In this document: one piece after another, positions 1-6,702 of the stretch
How positions within the stretch are numbered: position 1 is the stretch's first letter
Layout: each line of letters opens with the position of its first letter
DNA from: Acidimicrobiia bacterium
Lineage (GTDB): Bacteria; Actinomycetota; Acidimicrobiia; Acidimicrobiales; AC-14
Reading direction: 5' to 3'
Length of the DNA stretch: 14,383 bases
NCBI GenBank assembly: GCA_019244985.1
Contig: JAFASB010000189.1
Coordinates: forward strand, 1 to 14,383
Position numbers and translations under genes: made by a program
Notes under the pieces: generated by a model
The model's input: the letters and a program-made list of their open reading frames with translations, nothing else
What the model was told of the DNA's origin: nothing
The model's database searches: none

Positions 1-722
1 CCCCGCGCACGGCGCCCACCGCGCTTTCCGTGACGAGCCTCGTGACCTACGCCCGCTGTCCGAAGCAGTTCTACTGGTCGGTCGTACGCCCGCTGCCGAG
101 GCAGTCGTCGGCCGCCGCCCGCCTCGGCACCGAGGTCCACCGCTGGATCGAACAGCGCGCCGGCCGCCAGCTGGCCCTCCTCGAGCCCGAGGTCGACGAC
201 GATCTCGATCCCGATGCGCTGCCGGTGGGTGTCGACATCCGCACGGCGCTGCAGCGCTCGTTCCTCGACAGTCCCTACGCCGCCCTCGACCCCGTCCGCG
301 TCGAAGCGCCGTTCGTCGTCGTCGTCGGCGGACGCATGGTGCGCGGCCGCATCGATGCCGTGTACGAGCGCGAGGGCCGCACCGAACTGGTCGACTTCAA
401 GACCGGGAGCCGGCCGGCGCCCGGTGACGCCTCGGCGCGCACCCAGCTCGACCTCTACGGCATGGCTGCCGTCGAGACCTGGGGTGTCGCGCCTGAGGCC
501 CTGCGCACCAGCTACTGCTACCTGCGGGCAGACGCCCCTGCGGAGATCGATCCCGTCGACTGGGACGCCGGCGTCCTCGCCGACGTGCGTGGTCGGCTCA
601 CGCGCGCTCTCGACGGCCTGACGCTCGCCCGCTATCCGGCGACGTCAGGCCCGTGGTGCAGCCGTTGTGACTTCCTCGCCTTCTGCCCCAGCGGTCGGGC
701 CGCCGTCGGGCAACATCCCTAG
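1..722 (+). CDS. UvrD-type helicase, C-terminal PD-(D/E)XK nuclease domain (5' partial)
   Basis: The frame is open to the left edge, so this is the C-terminal end of a longer protein. The GTG at 30 lies inside the conserved stretch LSVTSLVTYARCPKQFYW and is not the true start. Numbering from that GTG, the PD-(D/E)XK nuclease residues are visible: H37 in GTEVHRWIE, D109 in GRIDAVYE, D122-x-K124 in VDFKTG, and the Q139-x3-Y143 motif. C10 with C210, C213 and C219 (CSRCDFLAFC) forms the AddB/Cas4-like Cys set that holds a 4Fe-4S cluster and staples the nuclease domain. In actinobacteria this domain sits at the end of UvrD-like ATP-dependent helicases used in double-strand break processing. The helicase motifs lie outside the window, so AdnB-like versus another UvrD relative cannot be decided. 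Confidence 0.88.
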   Translation, partial: PRTAPTALSVTSLVTYARCPKQFYWSVVRPLPRQSSAAARLGTEVHRWIEQRAGRQLALLEPEVDDDLDPDALPVGVDIRTALQRSFLDSPYAALDPVRVEAPFVVVVGGRMVRGRIDAVYEREGRTELVDFKTGSRPAPGDASARTQLDLYGMAAVETWGVAPEALRTSYCYLRADAPAEIDPVDWDAGVLADVRGRLTRALDGLTLARYPATSGPWCSRCDFLAFCPSGRAAVGQHP

Positions 723-742
723 CGCGGACCGCCGCTTGCACG

Positions 743-748
743 TAGCCT
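743..748 (+). promoter_or_regulatory. -10-like hexamer TAGCCT, leaderless start
   Basis: TAGCCT ends 7 bases before the GTG start at 756, which would place the transcript start on or next to the start codon. There is no Shine-Dalgarno sequence in the 33-base gap after the helicase gene. The same arrangement recurs before several other genes here. No clear -35 element is seen. Confidence 0.45.
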
Positions 749-755
749 CCGCCGC

Positions 756-1388
756 GTGATTCGCAGACGGTTCGCCCTTCGTCGAGGCGCGCTGCTCGTA
801 GTGGCCGCGTCCGCCGCCATCCTCTCCGCCCCGACGGCTCACGCGCAGAGCTCCGCCCAGCTGAGCGTGAACCCGACGTCGGGGCGGCCCGGCAGCCAGG
901 TCACGATCACGATGAAGAACTACCACCAGTGCGCGAGCGACAGTCAGAACTGCATCGTCATCGACTTCGTCCAGGGCGGGAAGACGACACGCATCGGCAC
1001 CGCCGACTCGCGAGGGTCGACGGAGTTCTCGGGGAATGTCTCGGTCCCGCCGTCGGCGACGGCGGGGGCGGCGACGATCCACGCCTTCAGTACGACCGAC
1101 GACGCCACGACCGACTTCACCGTCACCGCCGCCCCCGCGCCGACGACCACGACGACTGTCGCGGGCTCGACCACGTCCTCGTCGACCAGCACGAGCTCGT
1201 CGTCGACGACGCTGACCACCGTCGTGCCGCCGATCACCGAGCCGTCGACCACGACGACCACCATCGCCACCAAGAAGTCGTCGTCGCACAGCGACGTCCC
1301 GCGCTACATCGCCGTCATCCTCGTGGTGCTGGCCGCAGCAGCAACCGCCGGCGTCGACACCTACACCCGGCGCCTCGGCCGGCTGTAG
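756..1388 (+). CDS. Secreted, membrane-anchored Ig-like protein with Thr/Ser-rich linker
   Basis: A 210-residue protein with a complete export layout. Residues 1-30 are a signal peptide: Arg-rich n-region, hydrophobic core, and AHA at 28-30 before Q31. Residues about 36-125 look like an all-beta Ig/IPT-like domain, opening with NPTSGRPGSQVTIT and holding two cysteines that could pair outside the cell. About residues 128-178 are a low-complexity Thr/Ser/Pro/Val linker. Residues 184-200 are a short transmembrane helix followed by the basic tail TRRLGRL. This predicts a cell-surface protein held by its C-terminus, with the Ig-like domain outside. I recognise no specific family or function. There is no LPXTG motif, so sortase attachment is not supported. 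The GTG start is chosen because it gives a full signal peptide and follows a -10-like hexamer. It runs tail to tail with the DUF971 gene, 4 bases apart. Confidence 0.85.
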   Translation: MIRRRFALRRGALLVVAASAAILSAPTAHAQSSAQLSVNPTSGRPGSQVTITMKNYHQCASDSQNCIVIDFVQGGKTTRIGTADSRGSTEFSGNVSVPPSATAGAATIHAFSTTDDATTDFTVTAAPAPTTTTTVAGSTTSSSTSTSSSSTTLTTVVPPITEPSTTTTTIATKKSSSHSDVPRYIAVILVVLAAAATAGVDTYTRRLGRL

Positions 1389-1392
1389 GTCG

Positions 1393-1704
1393 CTACCTGG
1401 CGGGGTCGGTCCACGCCCGGAGGACGTCCCAGGCGTAGATGCCGGTGCTGTGGCCGTCGTTCCACCAGACGCTGAGCCCCCACGCCCCGACCAGCTCGGC
1501 TCCTTCGGCCCGCAGAGGCTTCGGGCTCGCCGGCTTCGGCCACACCTCCGCCCCTTGTTCACGGAGCCCCCGACACTCTGCGCACGGACAGTTGACCCGC
1601 AGCTCTTCGAGACCGAAGCGCGAGACCACGTCGTCGTCCCAGACGATCGTCAGGCCCCGGTCGCGCTCGAGGTCGATGGTGGCGGGCTCGTGCGAGTCGG
1701 GCAT
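1393..1704 (-). CDS. DUF971 / gamma-butyrobetaine hydroxylase N-terminal-like protein
   Basis: A 103-residue protein matching the small stand-alone DUF971 family (PF06155), which corresponds to the N-terminal domain of gamma-butyrobetaine hydroxylase. Family-type features are the LTIVWDD strand near residues 18-24, the LEELRVNCPCAECRG segment with C39, C41 and C44, and the GLSVWWNDGHSTGIYAW stretch near the C-terminus. The cysteines are a likely metal-binding site. Stand-alone members are often placed near iron-sulfur or P-loop assembly genes, but the biochemical role is not settled and no such neighbour is seen here. ATG at 1704 is the only sensible start, preceded by a short divergent promoter shared with the oxidoreductase at 1729. 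There is no Shine-Dalgarno sequence. Confidence 0.85.
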   Translation of the reverse strand: MPDSHEPATIDLERDRGLTIVWDDDVVSRFGLEELRVNCPCAECRGLREQGAEVWPKPASPKPLRAEGAELVGAWGLSVWWNDGHSTGIYAWDVLRAWTDPAR

Positions 1705-1709
1705 GCGCG

Positions 1710-1719
1710 CACCTAGTGT
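1710..1719. promoter_or_regulatory. Symmetric divergent promoter element for 1704(-) and 1729(+)
   Basis: The 24-base gap between the two start codons contains CACCTAGTGT. Read rightwards it gives TAGTGT, 9 bases before the ATG at 1729. Read leftwards it gives TAGGTG, 5 bases before the ATG at 1704. The two hexamers share the central TA. The rightward match is good. The leftward one lacks the final T and is a little close to its start codon, so it is weaker. Confidence 0.4.
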
Positions 1720-1728
1720 GCCGGGCTT

Positions 1729-2619
1729 ATGGAGTTCGGGCTGCATCTGCCCAACGCCGGCCCCTTCGCCAACGGCGCCGACATCATCCGCACGGCGAAG
1801 ACCGCCGAGGAGCTCGGCTTCCATTCGGTCTGGCTGTTCGACCACCTGTTCACCCCGACCAACCTGGAGTCGAAGTACCCCTACACGCCCGACGGCTCGT
1901 ATCCGATGCTGCCGGAGTTCGCCTTTTACGACCCCGTGTCGGTCATGGCTGCGCTCGCCGGTGCGACCGAGCGCATCAAGTTCGGTACGCGCGTGCTCAT
2001 CGCCGCCTACCGCCACCCCGTCGTGCTCGCCAAGGAGCTCGCAACGACCGACGCCATCGCCGGCGGGCGCATGATCCTGGGAGTGGGGGCCGGGTGGATG
2101 TCCGAGGAGTTCGACGCCGTCGACGTCCCGATGGAACAGCGCTTCGCCCGCCTCGACGAGCACGTCGCACTGATGCGTGAGGCGTGGCAGAAGGGCACCG
2201 TCGCCCATGAAGGCCGCTTCTACTCGCACTGCGAGGCCGGGTTCGGCCCCCAGCCTCCCCAGCCCGGGAACACGATCCCGGTCATCGTCGGCGGTCACGG
2301 CGACGCCGCGCTGCGGCGCGCCGCTCGATGGGGCGACGGTTGGGCAGTGTCCGCCGCAGGCGACCAACTGGCCGCCGACCCCGAGGGCGCCGTGCGCGAG
2401 CGGATGGACACGCTGGCCCGCTTCTGCGAGGAGGAAGGTCGCTCGATCGACGACCTCCTCCTCGTTGGCCAAGCCTTCCTCGGCGCGTCCGCCGATTCGC
2501 TGCGCGCCCAGGCCGACCTGGGTATCGACGTCATCGACCTGATGACGTTCGCCCCCACCGATCAGGTCCTCGACGAAGCCACCAAGTTCATGAACGAGGT
2601 GGCACCCTCCCTGGCTTAA
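1729..2619 (+). CDS. Luciferase-like (LLM class) F420-dependent oxidoreductase
   Basis: A 296-residue TIM-barrel protein of the bacterial luciferase-like superfamily, of the actinobacterial F420-dependent type. Family marks are the N-terminal FGLHLPNAGPFA strand, AEELGFHSVWLFDHL at about residues 27-41, the ATERIKFGTRVLIAAYRHPV segment, AGGRMILGVGAGWMSEEF at about 110-127, and IPVIVGGHGDAALRRAA, the usual cofactor phosphate region. Such enzymes transfer hydride to or from deazaflavin F420 (some use FMN) on varied substrates in the cytoplasm. The substrate cannot be read from the sequence. The ATG start gives the standard family N-terminus and follows a TAGTGT hexamer with no Shine-Dalgarno sequence. 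The TAA stop overlaps the stop of the convergent sigma gene: the bases TTAA at 2616-2619 serve both strands. Confidence 0.92.
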   Translation: MEFGLHLPNAGPFANGADIIRTAKTAEELGFHSVWLFDHLFTPTNLESKYPYTPDGSYPMLPEFAFYDPVSVMAALAGATERIKFGTRVLIAAYRHPVVLAKELATTDAIAGGRMILGVGAGWMSEEFDAVDVPMEQRFARLDEHVALMREAWQKGTVAHEGRFYSHCEAGFGPQPPQPGNTIPVIVGGHGDAALRRAARWGDGWAVSAAGDQLAADPEGAVRERMDTLARFCEEEGRSIDDLLLVGQAFLGASADSLRAQADLGIDVIDLMTFAPTDQVLDEATKFMNEVAPSLA

Positions 2620-3821
2620 ACGGCCGCCCGCCTGCGCTCGAGGAGCTCGCGTTCGGCGGTGTTGGTGGTGCGCTCCATCGCCGCCTCATAGGCAGCGCGC
2701 GCTTCGTCGCGGCGGCCGAGGCGCTCGAGAAAGTCGGCCCGTGCCGCATGGAACAGGTAGTAACCCTCGACGTCGAGGGCGTCGAGGGCCGCCAGCGCCG
2801 GACCCGGCCCCTGCACCTCCGCCAGGGCGATGGCGCGGTTGACGGCCACCACAGGCGTCGGCGCCATCGCCATCAGCTGGTCGTACAGCAGCACGATCTG
2901 CAGCCAATCGGTGTCAGCCGCGGTGGCGGCGTCGCTGTGCACGGCGTTGATCGCGGCCTGTATCTGGTACGGACCGGGCGCGTTGCGGCGCAGGCACTGG
3001 CGGACGAGGACCTGGCCCTCATCGATCAGCGAGCGGTCCTGATCGGCCAGCCGCACGAGCGATCCATCGGCCGCCGTGCGCGCCGGGCGGCGGGACTCGG
3101 TGAGCAACAGCAGTGCGAGCAGGCCGATCGCCTCGGGCTCGTCGGGCATGAGGTCGGCGAGCAAGCGGGCCAGGCGAATGGCCTCGTCACACAGCTCGAC
3201 GCGCACGAGGTCGTCGCCGGCGCTGGCGAGATAGCCCTCGTTGAAGACCAGGTAGACGACGGCGAGAACGGGCTTGAGGCGGTCAGGCAACTCGGCGTCG
3301 TCGGGCACCCGGTACGGGATGTGGGCGGCGCGGACCTTGTTCTTGGCCCGGACCAGCCGCTGGGCCATCGTCGGCTCGGCCACGAGGAAGGCCCGGGCGA
3401 TCTCGGGCGTCTGCAGCCCGGCGATCAGGCGAAGCGTGAGTGCCACCTGGGCCTCGGGGGCGAGCGCCGGGTGGCAGCAGGTGAAGATCAGGCGGAGGCG
3501 GTCATCCTGCACCGGACCCACCTCCAGCGGTTCCTCCTGGGCGTGGACGAGAGCGGCCTGGGCGTGGCGGTCGTCGCGGGACGACTCCCGCCGCAGCCGG
3601 TCGATCGCCCGGTTGCGGGCCGTCGTGATGATCCAACCGGCCGGACTGGGCGGCACGCCGGACGACGGCCACCGCTCGAGGGCGACGAGAAACGCGTCCT
3701 GGACCGCCTCCTCGGCGATGTCGATGTCGCCGAAGTGGCGGACCAGGGACGCGACAGCTCTACCGGACTCCTCACGGAAGGCTCGCTCGATGTCGACGCG
3801 GTCGGCCAGCGCCGCGATGGC
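2616..3821 (-). CDS. ECF42-type RNA polymerase sigma factor with C-terminal extension
   Basis: The reading frame encodes sigma region 2 (AFREESGRAVASLVRH, then DIDIAEEAVQDAFLVALERW, then PAGWIITTARNRAIDRLRRE), the signature DDRLRLIFTCCHPAL, region 4 (LTLRLIAGLQTPEIARAFLV, then MAQRLVRAKNKVR), and a helical TPR-like extension of about 200 residues ending in YYLFHAARADFLERLG and RRDEARAAYEAAMERT. This is the ECF42 layout, in which the extension controls activity and the gene sits beside a DGPF/YCII gene, as here. Oddity: there is no ATG, GTG or TTG between the TGA of the upstream gene (3824-3822) and the GTG at 3656, yet that interval carries most of region 2. The given end is the first in-frame codon after that stop. 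The CTG at 3809 or ATC at 3818 could be an unusual start, or the sequence may contain an error. A start at 3656 would leave a damaged region 2. The stop overlaps that of the convergent oxidoreductase. Confidence 0.88.
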   Translation of the reverse strand, partial: AIAALADRVDIERAFREESGRAVASLVRHFGDIDIAEEAVQDAFLVALERWPSSGVPPSPAGWIITTARNRAIDRLRRESSRDDRHAQAALVHAQEEPLEVGPVQDDRLRLIFTCCHPALAPEAQVALTLRLIAGLQTPEIARAFLVAEPTMAQRLVRAKNKVRAAHIPYRVPDDAELPDRLKPVLAVVYLVFNEGYLASAGDDLVRVELCDEAIRLARLLADLMPDEPEAIGLLALLLLTESRRPARTAADGSLVRLADQDRSLIDEGQVLVRQCLRRNAPGPYQIQAAINAVHSDAATAADTDWLQIVLLYDQLMAMAPTPVVAVNRAIALAEVQGPGPALAALDALDVEGYYLFHAARADFLERLGRRDEARAAYEAAMERTTNTAERELLERRRAAV

Positions 3822-4178
3822 TCAGCTCTCCGTGTCGGCCTGGAAGGGGCGCACCTCAACGGCACCGCGGCAGGCGACCGTTGCCCTCTTTGCCCACGCC
3901 AGCGCCTCGTCGAGGTCCTTGGCGGTGATCACCCAGAAGCCGCCGATGTGTTCCTTGCCCTCGACGAAGGGGCCGTCGGTGGTCAGGATCTGGCCGTTGT
4001 CCTCACGGACGACCGTCGCCACGTCGGCCGGCTCGAGCCCGCCCGCGAACACCCACGCGCCCGCCTTCTTGATCTCCCCGTTGAGTGCGTCGACGTCCTT
4101 GAACGCCTGCTGCATCTCCTCGTCGGATCCGTAGCCCTCGCCCTCGACCATGTGCACCGACAACAGGTAGTGGTTCAT
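3822..4178 (-). CDS. YCII-related DGPF-domain protein, sigma-factor partner
   Basis: A 118-residue single-domain protein of the YCII/DGPF family (PF03795). The name-giving motif DGPF is at residues 68-71 inside TTDGPFVEGKEHIGGFWVI, and the N-terminal strand MNHYLLSVHMVEGE is typical. These ferredoxin-like-fold proteins are small and cytoplasmic, with no agreed enzyme activity. They are regularly encoded beside ECF42 sigma factors, and the sigma frame begins directly after this stop, in the same reading frame. The ATG at 4178 is well supported by a strong Shine-Dalgarno sequence (GGAGGAGA, 5 bases upstream). It is thus led differently from most other genes of this window. It is probably the first gene of the sigma operon and a direct target of that sigma factor. 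Confidence 0.92.
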   Translation of the reverse strand: MNHYLLSVHMVEGEGYGSDEEMQQAFKDVDALNGEIKKAGAWVFAGGLEPADVATVVREDNGQILTTDGPFVEGKEHIGGFWVITAKDLDEALAWAKRATVACRGAVEVRPFQADTES

Positions 4179-4183
4179 CTCGA

Positions 4184-4191
4184 TCTCCTCC
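4184..4191 (-). promoter_or_regulatory. Strong ribosome binding site (GGAGGAGA)
   Basis: On the minus strand GGAGGAGA lies 5 bases before the ATG at 4178, and it fixes the start of the DGPF gene. It stands out because most other gene starts here have no Shine-Dalgarno sequence. Confidence 0.8.
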
Positions 4192-4227
4192 GTGCGGACC
4201 GGCCCGCTGCCGACCTCTCGCCCCCTA

Positions 4228-4254
4228 CACGAACGCGGATGGCGCCGATCGACA
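4228..4254 (-). promoter_or_regulatory. Candidate ECF42 sigma-dependent promoter upstream of the DGPF gene
   Basis: On the minus strand TGTCGA (4254-4249) is followed after 17 bases by CGTG (4231-4228), then a leader of about 45 bases to the DGPF start. ECF42 target promoters are known for a TGTCGA -35 box and a CG(A/T)C -10 core. The -35 matches exactly and the -10 has one mismatch. The element lies in the 167-base gap at 4179-4345 after the acyl-CoA dehydrogenase gene. I see no convincing hairpin terminator in the rest of that gap. Confidence 0.5.
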
Positions 4255-4345
4255 GCACCACGCAGGTTTCCCGCGAACTTTCGGTCGTGCCGAAACGGCC
4301 AAGTCTCCCGATTCGACGACAGAAACTTCGCGCCAAACGTCGGTA

Positions 4346-6103
4346 CTAAGCGACGGCGGCGGTGTCGACCTTGCCGTAGCGGATGAGCGGGTCGAAGAAG
4401 TCGAGGACGGTGCGGTCGTCGTCGACGATGCCGCGCACCGGCAGTGTCTCCAGGTGCTGGCGGGCGAAGCGGCGGGCCACGAGTGCCTTGCGGGCATCGC
4501 CGTGACGTTCGAGGGCCCACGCCGCCTCGTCGAGGAGCACCGCCCCTTCGGAGACGTCGGCCAGCAGATTGGCAAGGCGGCGCGCCTGCAGGAGCTGAAG
4601 GTCGTCGTCGGCAGAAGCCAGGTAGGCAATCGCCTCACGGGCGTCCTTCAGAGCCGACGCCACCGCGTCGGCGGGGCGAGCGAGCGGCTCGTGGGGACCG
4701 GCGGTGTCGAGCGATCGTTCGATGCGGGCCAGCAGTGCCTCGTGGGCACCCTCGCCCTTCATCGCCCGGCGCACGTCGAGGCAGATGATGTTCTCGGTGC
4801 CCTCCCAGATCGGGTGGCACTGGGCGTCGCGGTACTGACGGGCCATCGGCCAGTCGTTCATGTAGCCGTTGCCGCCGAGGACCTCGAGGGCGCTGCTGGC
4901 GGCGCCGACGGCCGCGCGCGTCGCCCGCATCTTGGCGAGGGGGATGAGGATGCGACGGAGCAGGCGCGCCTCTTCCTCGTCGGCGGAGCCCCGTACCGCG
5001 GCGGCGCACTCGAATGTCACTGCCATACCCGCCTCGAGCTCGACGAGGAGGTCGACGAGCGTCTCCCGCACGAGCGGGTAGCGATCGATGCGCTGGCCCC
5101 ACTGCTCCCGGTGCGCGGCGTAGATCGCGGCCTCGAGGAACGACCGCCGGTGGATGCCGAGGCCCATGACGGCGACGCCGAAGCGGCTGCCGTTGACCAT
5201 CTCCATCATGCGGTTGATGCCGCGCCCGTCACGGGCCGCGTCGCCGGTCGCGCTCTGACTCGATCCGCCGGCCAGCCATGCGAGGGCGCCCTCGAGAACG
5301 ACCTCACCCGTCGGCACACCGACCGTGCCCAGCTTGGGCTTGAGACGGCGCATGTGGAATCCGTTGGTGGACCCGTCGGGCAACTGACGCGGGACGATGA
5401 ACGTGCCCAGCCCGCGCGCACCCTCGGGGGCCCCGTCGGGACGGGCCAGGACGATGAACACGTCGGCGTCGATGTTCGAGCAGAAGAACTTCTCGCCGTA
5501 GAGGCGCCACTCGTCGCCGTCCTGCACGGCCTTTGTCGTGTTGGCCCCGACGTCGCTGCCACCCTGGCGCTCGGTCAGGAACATCCCGCCTTCCCAGGCC
5601 ACGTCGGGGTCTGTGCTCGTGAGCCGGCCGACGATGTCAGCGCGCACCGCGTCGGGGGCGTAGCGCTGGACGATGTCGGTGGCGCCGTTGGTCATGCCCA
5701 TGGCGCAGATCAGCGCCGTCTCCGCCTGGCACACGAGGTAGTTGATGGCCGCGGTGACAACACCGGGAACCGGGCGGTTGCCGGCGCGGGCGTGCAACGA
5801 CGTGTAGTTGTGGCGGACGAGGTCGGCCTTGTTCTCCAGCCACGTGTCGTTGTGCACCACGCGGTCGGCTTCGCGACCCCAGTGGTCCCAGCGCTCCAGC
5901 ACCGGGCCGTTCTTGTCGGTGACCTCCGCCCTGCGGGCGATCGGCCCGCCGACGAGCGGCCCGTACTCCCCCACCAGCTCCTCGGCGATGGCCCGGTCGG
6001 CATTCTCGGGCAGCAGGCGATCGAGGGTGAAGCGCAGGTTCGGGTCGACCGCGTACCAGTCGAGCCCCATCGCCTCGTCGTAGGTGGCGTAGTCGGGAAG
6101 CAT
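4346..6103 (-). CDS. AidB-like acyl-CoA dehydrogenase family protein
   Basis: A 585-residue flavoprotein of the acyl-CoA dehydrogenase superfamily. It resembles the long AidB branch (AidB of E. coli is about 540 residues, ordinary acyl-CoA dehydrogenases about 380-400). Visible marks are MFLTERQGGSDVGAN and LYGEKFFCSNIDADVFIVLA in the flavin-binding middle domain, the LKPKLGTVGVPTGEVVLEGA strand region, LEVLGGNGYMNDWPMARQYR, and IWEGTENIICLDVRRAM near residue 432, which carries the Glu at the usual catalytic-base site. The C-terminal 150 residues are an added helical segment as in AidB. AidB binds FAD and DNA and is induced by alkylating agents, but its true reaction is unclear; a plain acyl-CoA or related role is equally possible. 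The ATG start follows TAGGCT by 7 bases. It lies 29 bases after the kinase gene on the same strand. Confidence 0.88.
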   Translation of the reverse strand: MLPDYATYDEAMGLDWYAVDPNLRFTLDRLLPENADRAIAEELVGEYGPLVGGPIARRAEVTDKNGPVLERWDHWGREADRVVHNDTWLENKADLVRHNYTSLHARAGNRPVPGVVTAAINYLVCQAETALICAMGMTNGATDIVQRYAPDAVRADIVGRLTSTDPDVAWEGGMFLTERQGGSDVGANTTKAVQDGDEWRLYGEKFFCSNIDADVFIVLARPDGAPEGARGLGTFIVPRQLPDGSTNGFHMRRLKPKLGTVGVPTGEVVLEGALAWLAGGSSQSATGDAARDGRGINRMMEMVNGSRFGVAVMGLGIHRRSFLEAAIYAAHREQWGQRIDRYPLVRETLVDLLVELEAGMAVTFECAAAVRGSADEEEARLLRRILIPLAKMRATRAAVGAASSALEVLGGNGYMNDWPMARQYRDAQCHPIWEGTENIICLDVRRAMKGEGAHEALLARIERSLDTAGPHEPLARPADAVASALKDAREAIAYLASADDDLQLLQARRLANLLADVSEGAVLLDEAAWALERHGDARKALVARRFARQHLETLPVRGIVDDDRTVLDFFDPLIRYGKVDTAAVA

Positions 6104-6110
6104 GGGCGCG

Positions 6111-6116
6111 AGCCTA
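6111..6116 (-). promoter_or_regulatory. -10-like hexamer TAGGCT, leaderless start
   Basis: On the minus strand TAGGCT ends 7 bases before the ATG at 6103, with no Shine-Dalgarno sequence. This suggests that the acyl-CoA dehydrogenase gene has its own leaderless promoter rather than depending only on the kinase gene upstream. Confidence 0.45.
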
Positions 6117-6132
6117 CTGAGCCCGATTTTTC

Positions 6133-6660
6133 CTACTGGGCAGCTTCTTCGATGTAGCCGAGCGCCAAGTCGGCCGCCTCGTCGATCGGCCGCGTGGTGT
6201 CGACGGTCAGATAGGCGCCCGACGGCTCCCGCATCTCCGTCGCAACCCGGCGCACGGCGTCGCCGTCCCGGTTTGCCGCCCGGTGGGTGCCGGCGACCGC
6301 GTCGGCGTCGGCCCGCGCCACCGCGACCTCGATCGGCACGTCGCACACGATCGTCGCCACGAACGCTCCCGCGTCGGCAACAACTGCGTCGACCGCCTCC
6401 TCCTCGCCGGGCCGGGGAAACGCCAGCCCATCGAGGACGACCACGCGGCCTCGGCCCAGGTGGTAGCGGGCGGCGTCGAGCATGGCGGAGAAGCTGATGT
6501 CGCGCTCGGCCGCCGAGTAGTCGCACGGCTCGAACAGTGCGGCGCGCACAACGTCCTTGTTCAGGACCCGGGCGTCGGGGATGCGCTGTGACAACGCCGC
6601 AGCCAGCGTGCTCTTGCCAGCACCGGGCAGCCCGACCAGCACCACGATCCCAGGCCGCAC
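6133..6660 (-). CDS. P-loop kinase-like protein (AAA_33 type)
   Basis: A 175-residue protein with an N-terminal Walker A motif GLPGAGKST at residues 10-18, directly after the first strand IVVLV. It continues with ARVLNKDVVRAALFEP, a lid-like helical part, GRVVVLDGLAFP (the usual second strand and acidic residue, about residues 71-82), and a last helix near the C-terminus. This is the compact layout of predicted kinases of the AAA_33/zeta-toxin-like group, which phosphorylate small molecules, nucleosides or RNA ends. The substrate is unknown and no antitoxin-like partner lies beside it, so a toxin role is not supported. GTG at 6660 is chosen because it starts just before the first strand and follows TACGCT by 7 bases. 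It is 42 bases after modC on the same strand. Confidence 0.78.
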   Translation of the reverse strand: MRPGIVVLVGLPGAGKSTLAAALSQRIPDARVLNKDVVRAALFEPCDYSAAERDISFSAMLDAARYHLGRGRVVVLDGLAFPRPGEEEAVDAVVADAGAFVATIVCDVPIEVAVARADADAVAGTHRAANRDGDAVRRVATEMREPSGAYLTVDTTRPIDEAADLALGYIEEAAQ

Positions 6661-6667
6661 ACCGTGC

Positions 6668-6673
6668 AGCGTA
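6668..6673 (-). promoter_or_regulatory. -10-like hexamer TACGCT, leaderless start
   Basis: On the minus strand TACGCT ends 7 bases before the GTG at 6660. It lies in the 42-base gap after modC, so the kinase gene may be expressed apart from the mod operon. No terminator hairpin is seen between them. Confidence 0.4.
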
Positions 6674-6702
6674 CGAGTCCGTCCACGCCTCGTCGACGCG
6701 CC

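Noticed and set aside
1141..1275. Tandem DNA repeat array
   Set aside because: The ACG/ACC/TCG-rich stretch is codon-level low complexity of the Thr/Ser stalk without a fixed repeat unit.
645..1562. 305-codon minus-strand open frame
   Set aside because: Very Arg/Gly/Asp-rich and opposite the secreted protein, whose signal peptide, stalk and membrane helix are convincing.
2328..4349. 673-codon plus-strand open frame
   Set aside because: Antisense to the sigma factor and DGPF genes, with no recognisable domain.
6121..6132. T-run ATTTTT as a terminator
   Set aside because: No GC-rich hairpin stands next to it on either strand.
6113..6138. Direct repeat CCTACTG at 6113-6119 and 6132-6138
   Set aside because: Only 7 bases, two copies. 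One covers the likely -10 box and the other the kinase stop codon, so chance is enough to explain it.
4454..6157. Long open frame of 567 codons on the plus strand
   Set aside because: It lies antisense to the AidB-like gene, has a low-complexity composition and matches no family. High GC gives long open frames opposite real genes.
6133..6660. Zeta-like toxin of a toxin-antitoxin pair
   Set aside because: The P-loop kinase fold fits, but no small antitoxin gene sits beside it. The neighbours are modC and an acyl-CoA dehydrogenase.
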